A DNA stretch of 64,000 nt from Capilliphycus salinus (GCF_047276495.1 NZ_CP178543.1:310001-374000); one strand, 5' to 3'. Counted from the first letter of the stretch, positions 43,073 through 51,243 are shown. Numbers and translations: made by a program. The notes: generated by a model from the letters alone, not told the origin.

Positions 43073-43111
43073 GGAGTTCAGGAGTTCAGGAGTTCAGGAG
43101 TTCAGGAGTTA
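43073..43111. repeat. Octamer tandem repeat (GGAGTTCA)x4-5
   Basis: Four perfect copies and one truncated copy lie 29-67 bp ahead of the ctaD start, in the transcribed leader if ctaC-D are co-transcribed. A diverged version recurs near 40316-40335 before the GMC gene. Confidence 0.85.
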
Positions 43112-43119
43112 GAAGATGC

Positions 43120-43180
43120 GTAGGGGCGGGTTCCGAATGAATCTATGCTTCCCAGCAATAACTGATATAAACCCGCCCCG
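43120..43180. repeat. GGGGCGGGTT inverted-repeat element between ctaC and ctaD
   Basis: TAGGGGCGGGTTCC at the left, AAACCCGCCCCG at the right, with AATAACTGATAT inside as in other copies. Confidence 0.85.
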
Positions 43181-43284
43181 AAGTCAGAAGTCAGAAGCCA
43201 CTAATAACTGATAATTCTAAAAACTGGTGACTGGTGACTGTAAACCTTTTGCCTGTTGCCTCTGTTGCCTTTTGCCTATTGCCT

Positions 43285-44232
43285 CTATTTGTGATAATTA
43301 ACAACCGGAGGTTGAGCCGGTTTAACAGTTGGCCAGCCTAATTTAATGGTTTCGTGCTGTTCTTCGGCGTATTCGGCTGCTGCTTGGTTGGGCGCCGCCG
43401 TCGGGGTTTGAGTTGCCGCATTTGCCAACCATTCCTGATAGTTTTTGGGAGATTCTACAACCACATCCGCTATCATTGTCGCGAAATAAGTTCCGCTAAA
43501 TTGAGAGTCGGTGAGTTGATAAGTTCCCTCGCGAATCGGCGTAAATTCAAAGTTGATGTTTTCGCCTGGGATAATATCTTGTTTGAGACGAAAAGCGGGA
43601 ATATAAAACCCGTGCAGAACATCTTCGGATTTTAACGCCAATCGAATTCGTTTATTTGTTGGCAGATGAAGTTCGGTACTGGTAACATTTTGTTCGGGAT
43701 AACGAAACACCCAAGCCCACTGTTTACCAATCACTTCGATATCTTCTGTGGGTTCTCCCATCGAGGCGATAGATTCTGCTGCATAAGCGGGTTGCATTCC
43801 CATCTGAATATGATGCAAATGAACCACTTCCATCGGCCCTTTGATTGCCATTTTCTGATAGACTTGATAACTGTATCCAGCAATCCAAAATACCAATAAA
43901 ATCGGTATCGCCGTCCAAATCACTTCTAACATGACATTCCCTTCAATATGGGGGCCGTCACTCATGTCATATTTAGCCGCACGATGGAAAATAACCGAAT
44001 AGGTTAACGTTCCCGTTACTCCCAAAAAGATAAACGCGCCCAACGTGACCAAAAAGCTAAATAAATCATCAATTAAGATAGATTCCGCCGCCGCCTGTGG
44101 GGGTAGCCAGGAATAGGAAAGTTTTCCAATTCCAATACTAACGACAGCCAAAACAATCGCTATTGTTGTTAGGATTAACCATTTTCGGTATTGTTTTTGA
44201 GGGGTTGACCCTCCCGTTAATTCACCAGACAT
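43285..44232 (-). CDS. ctaC: Haem-copper oxidase subunit II without CuA site (ARTO type)
   Basis: A 315-residue protein with membrane helices at about residues 17-40, 50-76 and 101-125 and a periplasmic cupredoxin domain. Quinol or cytochrome docking residues VIGKQWAWVFRYPEQN are present, but the CuA ligand region reads LTDSQFSGTYFATM, where cytochrome c oxidases have Cys-x3-Cys-x3-His-x2-Met. Both Cys and the His are missing (only the Met remains). Cyanobacterial CtaCII of the alternative respiratory terminal oxidase shows the same loss, and the enzyme is thought to oxidise quinol. The C-terminal tail (about 275-315) is Ala/Gln-rich. Confidence 0.92.
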   Translation of the reverse strand: MSGELTGGSTPQKQYRKWLILTTIAIVLAVVSIGIGKLSYSWLPPQAAAESILIDDLFSFLVTLGAFIFLGVTGTLTYSVIFHRAAKYDMSDGPHIEGNVMLEVIWTAIPILLVFWIAGYSYQVYQKMAIKGPMEVVHLHHIQMGMQPAYAAESIASMGEPTEDIEVIGKQWAWVFRYPEQNVTSTELHLPTNKRIRLALKSEDVLHGFYIPAFRLKQDIIPGENINFEFTPIREGTYQLTDSQFSGTYFATMIADVVVESPKNYQEWLANAATQTPTAAPNQAAAEYAEEQHETIKLGWPTVKPAQPPVVNYHK

Positions 44233-44257
44233 AAGAAAAAACCTCTTTTACAGTAAT

Positions 44258-44283
44258 CAGTAATCAGTAATCAGTCACCAGTT
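44258..44283. repeat. Heptamer tandem repeat (CAGTAAT)x3
   Basis: Three copies of CAGTAAT plus a partial CAGTCAC lie upstream of ctaC. Short tandem repeats of seven bases are typical of this genome type. Confidence 0.75.
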
Positions 44284-44302
44284 TTTTCAGTTTTCAGTTC
44301 AC

Positions 44303-44563
44303 TGTTAGGGCGAGTTCTGTAGGGGCGGGTTCTGTAGGGGCGGGTTCGAGTTAAGTTGTAATTCCCAGGAAAAATTCTTATAAACCCGCCCCATCTTTAA
44401 TTCCCAGAAAAAATTATTGTAAACCCGCCCCATCTTTAATTCTCACAAACAAGAATTATAAACCCGCCCCATCCCCACAATTCAACCCAAAAATTAGCCA
44501 ACAGGCGGGTTTTTCAAGGTGATTTGTGAGAAACATACATTTGTTCGGAGGCGCGCCCCTACA
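44303..44563. repeat. Nested cluster of GGGGCGGGTT elements between DUF2231 and ctaC genes
   Basis: The 358-bp gap 44233-44590 contains at least three left arms (TAGGGGCGGGT at about 44320 and 44336, GGCGGGTTTTT near 44503) and several right arms (AACCCGCCCCAT at about 44384, 44422 and 44461; GCGCGCCCCTAC near 44551). It looks like repeated insertion or duplication of the element. No gene is seen. Confidence 0.8.
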
Positions 44564-44590
44564 CTTTTCCCTGTTCCCTAATGACCAAAT

Positions 44591-45193
44591 TTATCTCAAG
44601 ACAATATTGGGATTTTCACCCATTCTTAATAATTGGTCGGCGGTGTTGTGAATTCCGAATTCTGCGGCGAGTTGGGCACCGAGTGTGCCGTGAACAAACA
44701 TGATAAATAAAATCGCCATGCCTGCCATTAGATAACTCCACTGCACTTGGCGGGTTCTATCTTTTCGCCAAGAAAACCGTTGAAATGCTCTCCAAATTGT
44801 CATTCCAATCATTAGCGAAAACAGGAATACACCGCCGACTCCATGCCAAAGCATGGTTTCCATTGCTTCCATTCCCCAAGCGCTTTTAACGTTTGTGTAG
44901 GGGTTCGCCAACATAATTTCATAAAAACCCGCAGCGACGGTAAACACGGTAATAATTGCCGACGCCAACATATTGTACCAACCCACATCAAAAAAGTTGG
45001 CACGGGCTGCCGGAATCGCAAAAAATTTGAAGACGTGTTTTTCAAAGGGAAATAACACCCCAATAAAATCAAAAGCGATCGCCAGAATAAACAAACCCAA
45101 GGTAAGATGAACTAAGTTGGGATGAATGGGAATCGCATAGGGTAAGCCGTTCGCCCCGAGCGACTGTAATTGGTTCATCAGTTCAGCATCCAT
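44591..45193 (-). CDS. DUF2231 membrane protein of the ARTO operon (second)
   Basis: A 200-residue protein with four membrane helices (about 28-50, 70-95, 112-135, 152-172). IPIHPNLVHLTLGLFILAIAFD and WHGVGGVFLFSLMIGM contain conserved His residues of DUF2231, which might hold haem or take part in quinone handling; that is speculation. Its ATG overlaps the stop of the preceding DUF2231 gene by one base (TAATG), showing translational coupling. In Anabaena, two such genes precede the cox3 oxidase genes. Confidence 0.82.
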   Translation of the reverse strand: MDAELMNQLQSLGANGLPYAIPIHPNLVHLTLGLFILAIAFDFIGVLFPFEKHVFKFFAIPAARANFFDVGWYNMLASAIITVFTVAAGFYEIMLANPYTNVKSAWGMEAMETMLWHGVGGVFLFSLMIGMTIWRAFQRFSWRKDRTRQVQWSYLMAGMAILFIMFVHGTLGAQLAAEFGIHNTADQLLRMGENPNIVLR

Positions 45194-45693
45194 TACAGAA
45201 TACCCTCCTTAATAGCTTCAACGACGGGAACGGTGTGCAGTCCGTAGACCCAAACCAGTTCATCGCCGAGATAAACCTGAAAGCCGACTAATACACATAG
45301 CGACAGTCCGACAGCCAGATAAGATATTGGTAATTTTTGGGGATTTTTTAGACGAATAACATACCGCCAGCCCGTAATTGCGGCGAGAATTCCCGCCAAC
45401 GACCAGCCAATTAATGTATGTAAATTTAGAGTTTGTTCGACGGCGTTATAGGGTAAGGCCAGCCCCGCTTCCGCCTGACCAAAAATAATGGCGATAAAGA
45501 TGGAAATTGTAGCGAAAACCAGATTCCACCAACTCACCTCGTAGAGGCGGGTATTGCGCGTGAAATAGCCAATCACATCGCACAAAACCGCAAACAATAC
45601 CATTGCAATCACAAAATGCACGACGATGGGGTGCATCGTGTCGGGATAGGGTAAATTGTGATCGTTCAATGGGGGAAGTAGAGACTCGAACAT
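45193..45693 (-). CDS. DUF2231 membrane protein of the ARTO operon (first)
   Basis: The ATG at 45693 is chosen because GAGGAG lies 6 nt upstream; a nine-residue longer frame exists. The 166-residue product has four membrane helices and the family motif YPDTMHPIVVHFVIAMVLFAVL, with a second His in LHTLIGWSLAGILAAI. It is a distant paralogue of the next gene. It is the first gene of the oxidase operon, so the promoter should lie in 45700-45900. Confidence 0.82.
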   Translation of the reverse strand: MFESLLPPLNDHNLPYPDTMHPIVVHFVIAMVLFAVLCDVIGYFTRNTRLYEVSWWNLVFATISIFIAIIFGQAEAGLALPYNAVEQTLNLHTLIGWSLAGILAAITGWRYVIRLKNPQKLPISYLAVGLSLCVLVGFQVYLGDELVWVYGLHTVPVVEAIKEGIL

Positions 45694-46060
45694 GGAATTC
45701 TCCTCGGCATACCTACTCAACCTCGGTCACACCTCACAAGTAAAGGCTTGCAATAATGTATCGAGACACAACTTAATGTTGAACATTCCTCTTACAAATT
45801 TTTAATGATTATCTACAGTTTTGACAGTATCAAGATTAACATTCTGAAAAGATTGACAAACCGTCAAAGTTTACCGATAAAAATTTGTAAATTGTAGCCG
45901 ATTAAACAGAATTTTGAGCCGGAAAGTTTCACCCTAATTTAATATTTTTTTCGGGATCTAGAAGAAACTGGTTTTCCCATTTTACCGCAAAATTTTTTTC
46001 TTTCCTCAAATAAAATTTAACCCGATCATTCTTAATTTTTTCTTCAAAAGTAAAATACCA
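45694..46060 (-). promoter_or_regulatory. Upstream region of the ARTO operon
   Basis: About 370 bp of AT-rich DNA without an ORF precedes the first DUF2231 gene. It should contain the operon promoter. TTGACAGTATCAAG (45829) and TTGACAAACCGTCAA (45854) appear on the plus strand; the latter GACA/TGTC-rich inverted arrangement could be an operator, but I see no known binding motif such as NtcA GTA-N8-TAC at a convincing position. Confidence 0.3.
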
Positions 46061-46092
46061 AAAACCCGGTTTCTGTGAGAAACCGGGTTTTT
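46061..46092 (-). terminator. Terminator after cydB
   Basis: AAAACCCGGTTTC pairs with GAAACCGGGTTTTT across a five-base loop TGTGA. It begins 15 bp past the cydB stop, and A/T runs on both sides allow termination in both directions. The core AGAAACCGGGTTTCT-like palindrome is also found at 37225 and 37273. Confidence 0.8.
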
Positions 46093-46106
46093 AAAATCTC
46101 AAAAAA

Positions 46107-47120
46107 CTATTCGCCGTAATGGGGGTTTGTGACCTTTCCTCGAAACACAAAATACTGGTAAATATTGTAAAACAACATCACCGGAATTAAAGCGCCGATA
46201 AAAATCAGCATAAACACCAACGAACTCGGGTCAGCCGCCGCCTCATAAATCGTGATTTGAGTGGGGATAATATAAGGAAATACCACCAAACCCAATCCAA
46301 AAAATGTGAGAACAAACAGCAAAATAGTCCAAATAAACGGCGTTCTTTCCGCTTCATTGTTCAGACTGCGAATTAACTGCCAAATCAATAGCACAGCCAA
46401 CACCGGAATCACGGCAAAAAGATAAACCATCGGCTTAGAAAACAACCGTTCTCGGGCAAAAATAGAGAAAATCGGAGTGCCAATGGTAATAATCACCGCG
46501 CCAATTAAAGTTGTCACGGCTGCCAATTTAGCGGTTGCATAATGGGTTTTTTGCAGTTCTCCTTCTGTCTTCCAAATCAGATAGGTTGAACCAATCAAAA
46601 CATATCCTTGAATTAACGTTAACGCCACTAACATCGTTTGCCAGGTTAACCAATCAAAATGACCGCCAATAAAATGACCCGCCGCATCAACTTTTATCCC
46701 TTTTAACACCCCTCCCAGGGCAAATCCTTGACCCAAAGCGGCGAGAAAACTTCCTACTCCAAAAGACACATTCCAGATAAACTTATTACGGGCTTGTTCG
46801 CGAAACTCAAACGCCACACCCCGAAAAACAAACCCAAAAATCATCATAAAAATCGGGATATACAACGCACTCAAAATCGTCGCATAAGCCAACGGAAACG
46901 CCCCAAATAACGCCCCACCCATCAAAACCAACCAAGTCTCATTCGCGTCCCAAATATTACTCAAACTGGTCATTAAAATCCCGCGACGTTCTTCGGTTGA
47001 TGAGGTCAAAGACAAAATTCCGACGCCTAAATCAAAGCCATCTAACATCACATAAAGCAATAGAAACAGGGCTAAAATTCCAAACCAAACTTGAGGCAAG
47101 AAATACGTTAAAGTGTTCAT
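46107..47120 (-). CDS. cydB: Cytochrome bd-type quinol oxidase subunit II
   Basis: A 337-residue protein with eight or nine membrane helices. The opening LPQVWFGILALFLLLYVMLDGFDLGVGIL and NIWDANETWLVLMGGALFGAFP are diagnostic for CydB. It supports the haem-bearing CydA. Only 10 bp separate it from cydA, so the two form an operon. No extra gene such as cydX is visible after it. Confidence 0.95.
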   Translation of the reverse strand: MNTLTYFLPQVWFGILALFLLLYVMLDGFDLGVGILSLTSSTEERRGILMTSLSNIWDANETWLVLMGGALFGAFPLAYATILSALYIPIFMMIFGFVFRGVAFEFREQARNKFIWNVSFGVGSFLAALGQGFALGGVLKGIKVDAAGHFIGGHFDWLTWQTMLVALTLIQGYVLIGSTYLIWKTEGELQKTHYATAKLAAVTTLIGAVIITIGTPIFSIFARERLFSKPMVYLFAVIPVLAVLLIWQLIRSLNNEAERTPFIWTILLFVLTFFGLGLVVFPYIIPTQITIYEAAADPSSLVFMLIFIGALIPVMLFYNIYQYFVFRGKVTNPHYGE

Positions 47121-47130
47121 GCACTCTCCT

Positions 47131-48573
47131 TTATTGTTGCGCTTCTACAGGACGTTCATCGGGGATAAATTCTCCGGGTTCAGTATTTAATGGGGGTTGT
47201 TCTTCCATCCCCGGAATTGGCAGGTTAAAATCAGGCCCTTTTTGAATAATTCGACTGCCAAAATAAAACGCCGCAAATAATAGAACCGCGTAGACACTGG
47301 CAAAGAGTGTTAATGTTGTTAAGACGTCTCCGGGCGGCAAATTGGAAACCGCATCTTCTGTGCGAATATAGTTATAAACCGTCCAGGGTTGACGTCCGAC
47401 ACAACGCACCGTCCAGCCACATTCTACCGCAACATATCCCAACGGTGCCGCTAAAATCCAACCCCACATTAACCAAGATTGTTGAGTAATCTTTTCGGCC
47501 GAAAATTGACCCCGTAGCCATTGAATTAAACTGACAAACATTAAGCCCGCAAAATAGAACCCAATGGCAATCATTATGCGGAAACTGTAATAAATTAGTC
47601 CCAACAAATGGGGGCGATTTTCTGGGGCCCATTCTTTCAAGCCTTGCACGGGTTCAGAGAGTTCTTTTTTGAATTCAAGAATGTAGCCCAAAGCATTGGG
47701 TACTTTGATTTCCCAGTCATTTTGTTGCGTCTTTTCATTGGGAATAGCAATCATACTCCAGTCGGCTGAAACCCCGGCGGGAATCGTTTCCCATTGGGCT
47801 TCCATTGCCGCTAATTTGGTCGGTTGAAAATGATAAACCTGTTCACCGCTAAGGTGTCCGATATAGAGTTGTAGAGGGGCGATAATAATCGCTGCGGCTA
47901 AGGCAATTTTGAGGGAAGTGGCGAAGAAAGCTTCATGGCGTTTTTGTAGAATATACCAAGCACTAATTCCCCCAATCACAAATAATGTGGTTTCCCAAGT
48001 TGCAAAAACCATGTGTAAAACACTATTGGGCATATAGGGGTTAAAAATGGCTTGAAAATAATCTTTGACGATAAATTCACCCTCGATCAATTCAACCCCT
48101 GTGGGATTTTGTAACCAAGAATTTGCAACTAATATCCAAAAACTGGATAAATTTGCCCCAAACGCCACAAGAATGGTTGACAGATAGTGAATGTAGGGGT
48201 TAACTCGTTGCCAACCAAACACCATAATCCCTAAAAAAGCGGCTTCTAACATAAACGCCATTGACGCTTCAAAACCGATAATACTCCCAAAAAAGTTGCC
48301 AATGGCTTCAGAAAGCGGCGCCCAGTTAGTCCCGAATTGAAACTCCATCGGAATTCCACTGGCGACACCAATACCAAAATTGAGAATGTAGAGTTTTGCC
48401 CAAAAACGGGCATGATAGTAATATTGAGGATTGCGGGTTTTCAGCCAAAGTCCTTCGACAATAACCAGATAAACTCCCATTCCTGTAGTCAAGATAGGCC
48501 ACAGCATATGGAAAATCGCAGTTAATGCAAACTGCATTCGTGAAAGAACCAGTGTATTCGACAAAAATTCCAT
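47131..48573 (-). CDS. cydA: Cytochrome bd-type quinol oxidase subunit I
   Basis: The ATG at 48573 with AAAGG upstream gives MEFLSNTLVLSRMQFALTAI, the normal N-terminus; an in-frame extension to 48660 is unlikely. The 480-residue product carries the haem ligand His of FALTAIFHMLWP, the conserved SGIPMEFQFGTNW and WILVANSWLQNPTG, and the quinol-side GWTVRCVGRQPWTVYNY. The periplasmic Q loop is of the short type, as in cyanide-insensitive oxidases, which fits cyanobacterial Cyd. It reduces oxygen with plastoquinol or a similar quinol in the cytoplasmic or thylakoid membrane. Upstream, AGGGTAG/CTACCCT (48610-48629) forms a leader hairpin. Confidence 0.95.
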   Translation of the reverse strand: MEFLSNTLVLSRMQFALTAIFHMLWPILTTGMGVYLVIVEGLWLKTRNPQYYYHARFWAKLYILNFGIGVASGIPMEFQFGTNWAPLSEAIGNFFGSIIGFEASMAFMLEAAFLGIMVFGWQRVNPYIHYLSTILVAFGANLSSFWILVANSWLQNPTGVELIEGEFIVKDYFQAIFNPYMPNSVLHMVFATWETTLFVIGGISAWYILQKRHEAFFATSLKIALAAAIIIAPLQLYIGHLSGEQVYHFQPTKLAAMEAQWETIPAGVSADWSMIAIPNEKTQQNDWEIKVPNALGYILEFKKELSEPVQGLKEWAPENRPHLLGLIYYSFRIMIAIGFYFAGLMFVSLIQWLRGQFSAEKITQQSWLMWGWILAAPLGYVAVECGWTVRCVGRQPWTVYNYIRTEDAVSNLPPGDVLTTLTLFASVYAVLLFAAFYFGSRIIQKGPDFNLPIPGMEEQPPLNTEPGEFIPDERPVEAQQ

Positions 48574-48743
48574 AATGACCTTTGTACATCGTGACCGAAT
48601 AACAATTGTAGGGTAGACACAACCTACCCTGTTTGTGAACTCCAGTGACCGAAATAGCAAGAGTGGTCAGAAACAAGCCATGAATTGTTAAGTTCTTGCT
48701 GTGAACGTGATGACTTGCTTTCTTGATTAACTTTAGTTTCTCT

Positions 48744-49979
48744 TCAGCTTTTGTGGCGCTTAACCTGAGTACGGCGAGTGCAAACTACCCCAACACCAGA
48801 AACGACAAACAGCGCCAACACAGAACCCGGTTCGGGAACCGACTGAAGTTTCCCAAAAAGTCCGTCATTGCTGCCATCTTCCGGGCCGGCGGCAAAATAG
48901 AGATGATTCGCCTCACCCAGACTCGCCCCATTCCCAAAAGTTAATCCCCACAAACCAGGAATCACAATGGGATTACCTTGAGAATCTTCAAGATAACCTA
49001 AAGGCTGGCGAGTGTTCGGATCAAAACCCACAATCGTGCCATCACCAAAGTTAGCAACTAATAAGCTATTACTAAATTCACCAAAATCCGAAGGGGCGAT
49101 GGCTAAACCCGCCGGAACATTCAGCAATCCCCCATCTTCCCAAGTGTTAATTAAGTTCCCGTTAAAGTCAAATTGAGCAATACGACCCAATCCGGTTCCG
49201 ATTTTTTCGGAACCTAATGACTCGGTTGATTGTTGAGCATAGGTGACATACAACGATCCGTCAAAGGTTTGGATGTTATAAGCAGCATAACCTTCCGACT
49301 CAAAAGGATTAGCAAAAACCACATTTGAGGTAATCTCATTGAAAACCCGATCAAAAACTTCAATGCCTGGAGTTTCCCCAAAATCAACGGCATAAATCCG
49401 ATTGTCTGAAGCCAAATCACTAACAGTTACACCGTAGTAAATCGACTCTTGAAAACGATCAACTACAATCGTTGAGACAATCGGCCAGTCATTTGTACCA
49501 TCAGGCCGTTTGCGATCCGTCCAACCCGAAATCGTCCCATCGAGTGAGGCAAATAAAAATTTACTGGGAGCGGTGACTGCGCCATTGGGATGATCTAGGG
49601 TAATCACAAAGTCCTGAGAATCAATAAATACCTGCCCAGTGGGACTCGACATTCCGGAAGGATTATTCGGTGAGGCGGGAATGGTAACTACGGTTAAACC
49701 ATCTTGAAATAAGGGAATATTGCCCACATCCCCAACATATTCGGTGACGGTTCCGGTATCGATATTGTTAATCCAAAAGTGTCCGCCAAACCCCGCAGTA
49801 CGAATGGCAATACTACGTGAACCTTGCAAATATGGATCAAGAAATTGGGGGTTGTAAGCGGGGTTGTTGGAAACGAGGTTGGTCTGAAAGTAAGCCGCCT
49901 TGGCATCAGAAGCAATATCAAGGCAGAAAATAGCTGTTAATGCCGCTATTTTGCCTAAATTCAAAAGAGTTAATTTCAT
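48744..49979 (-). CDS. TIGR03118-like PEP-CTERM protein
   Basis: A 411-residue exported protein. A signal peptide ends near residue 28 (DIASDAKAAYF). The body is a beta-propeller-like domain (GLTVVTIPAS, FLFASLDGTISGWTDR, GLWGLTFGNG, LYFAAGPEDGSNDGLFG) as in TIGR03118 proteins. The C-terminus is a PEP-CTERM sorting signal: VPEPGS, a hydrophobic helix, then CTRRTQVKRHKS. Such proteins are processed by exosortase and often end in the extracellular matrix; no exosortase gene is in the window. Its ATG overlaps the stop of the preceding PEP-CTERM gene (ATGA), showing translational coupling. Confidence 0.82.
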   Translation of the reverse strand: MKLTLLNLGKIAALTAIFCLDIASDAKAAYFQTNLVSNNPAYNPQFLDPYLQGSRSIAIRTAGFGGHFWINNIDTGTVTEYVGDVGNIPLFQDGLTVVTIPASPNNPSGMSSPTGQVFIDSQDFVITLDHPNGAVTAPSKFLFASLDGTISGWTDRKRPDGTNDWPIVSTIVVDRFQESIYYGVTVSDLASDNRIYAVDFGETPGIEVFDRVFNEITSNVVFANPFESEGYAAYNIQTFDGSLYVTYAQQSTESLGSEKIGTGLGRIAQFDFNGNLINTWEDGGLLNVPAGLAIAPSDFGEFSNSLLVANFGDGTIVGFDPNTRQPLGYLEDSQGNPIVIPGLWGLTFGNGASLGEANHLYFAAGPEDGSNDGLFGKLQSVPEPGSVLALFVVSGVGVVCTRRTQVKRHKS

Positions 49980-50671
49980 TTTTGAACCTCTGATTGACGA
50001 CGAGTCGCAATCCCCAGAATTCCTATCGCCATAAACAGCAGGCCACTCGTTGCCGGTTCTGGTACGGGCGCCGTCGTTAGGGTTGCGCTATAGCCGTGGA
50101 ATCCAACAATGCTAGGATCTTCAGGGGGATTACCTCCAATTGAGAGGCTGTACAGTCCGGCAGGTAAAGTCAAAGACTCAAAAACTGATATAGCGAGGTT
50201 TTCATTGGCTGCATGGGCTAGATAGGAAATTTCATCTATCCAGTCGGTATTACCTACTGTGTTGTATTGATGATCTTCTTCGCCGCTGTTTTGCCATCCT
50301 TTATAGAGTGAAAAGGCAGGATAGAGTTGATCGCCTGCAATGTCTGTTGCGGTCGGAACTCCGGGTTGTCGATCAATTTGGATGTTGAGTTGTGTCGGTT
50401 CTAGTAGTTCTAAGGCTACCCAATTCGAGGTATGAGTCCAACCCTTTAATCCCACTGGATTTGCAGGTTCATTCCAACTTTTTGCACCAACATAGTAGCT
50501 AAACTCAGCAGTGTCGTCACTATCGAGTTGGACTGTCCATTCATAACTTAAGCCTTCTTCTGGAACGGGATCGCTAAAAGAGACCGTTGCAGCCTGCACA
50601 GAGTTAGATGTTAAACTTAATGAAGCACTGAGTAGAGAAATCAGTGTCATTATTTTGCTATTGACCTTCAT
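49976..50671 (-). CDS. PEP-CTERM sorting-domain protein
   Basis: The ATG at 50671 is chosen because AAGGAAG precedes it; a 19-residue longer frame exists. Residues 1-27 form a signal peptide (LISLLSASLSLTSNSVQAA). The middle is a beta-rich domain with no motif I recognise (FSYYVGAKSWNEPANPVGLKG, YSLSIGGNPPEDPS). The C-terminus VPEPATSGLLFMAIGILGIATRRQ is a PEP-CTERM tripartite signal. It is the upstream member of a two-gene operon with the TIGR03118-like gene. Confidence 0.8.
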   Translation of the reverse strand: MKVNSKIMTLISLLSASLSLTSNSVQAATVSFSDPVPEEGLSYEWTVQLDSDDTAEFSYYVGAKSWNEPANPVGLKGWTHTSNWVALELLEPTQLNIQIDRQPGVPTATDIAGDQLYPAFSLYKGWQNSGEEDHQYNTVGNTDWIDEISYLAHAANENLAISVFESLTLPAGLYSLSIGGNPPEDPSIVGFHGYSATLTTAPVPEPATSGLLFMAIGILGIATRRQSEVQK

Positions 50672-51033
50672 CGCTTTCTTCCTTGTAAAGGTTAATTGGC
50701 AGCACGATTGATTGACAACTTTATCCACAAGATTTAAGAATTATCTTGGAATTGAAAGTTGGGTCAAAAAAATGAACTGTGCATCGTACTTTATGACAGG
50801 TTTCTTCAAGTGTCAAAAGACAACAGGTCAAACTAGAATGGGTTGGATTTTCCCTCAAGAATTTATGAGTTTGGATTCAGAGCAGATTTCAGTACGATTT
50901 CCGGTAAAGTTAAAGTTAAAATGAGAAAAAAACTCCGTTCAACACCCACTTTCTTAAGCAAAATTTTAGATTGTTGTTCTGAGGTTGAACTTGAATGATG
51001 AACCCTGACCTCAGAGGTGTTGCTACTTTTTGA

Positions 51034-51106
51034 CCAATCACTTAGATATCTTCTGTGGGTTCTCCCATTGAGGCGATAGGTTCTGCATAAGCTGGTTGCA
51101 TTTGCA
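51034..51106 (-). pseudogene. Relic of an oxidase subunit II (ctaC) gene
   Basis: Read on the minus strand, the sequence encodes MQMQPAYAEPIASMGEP then TEDI, a stop, and VIG. The intact ctaC has GMQPAYAAESIASMGEPTEDI and EVIGK in the same order, so the fragment is homologous at DNA and protein level. The Glu codon GAA has become TAA, and one Ala codon is missing. Only about 73 bp are recognisable; both flanks are unrelated to ctaC. Confidence 0.75.
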
Positions 51107-51155
51107 TTATTGGCGAAGTGTAGGGATGCAAGTAGCAAGAATCATCAAAAACAGG

Positions 51156-51243
51156 TGATGAATTGTCAATTTCTCGTCATTGACCCGAAAACTCGCTTTT
51201 CGGATGAACTTTATTTTCTCTTCAGATTTTATTGAGCTTAACC
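51156..51243. repeat. Diverged copy of the 3' flank of the TIGR03118-like gene
   Basis: The segment from TGAATTGTCAATTTC to TTATTTTCTCTTCAGATTTT and GAGCTTAAC parallels 48679-48765 (TGAATTGTTAAGTTC to TTAGTTTCTCTTCAGCTTTT and GCGCTTAAC) along its whole length. It suggests that another gene of the same kind once ended here. Confidence 0.65.

Noticed and set aside
43285..44232. Ordinary cytochrome c oxidase subunit II
   Set aside because: The CuA ligands Cys, Cys and His are missing from the expected segment, so it was called as the quinol-type ARTO subunit.
50712..50924. 70-codon plus-strand ORF upstream of the PEP-CTERM operon
   Set aside because: Its composition is not protein-like for this genome and it lies over the probable promoter of the operon.
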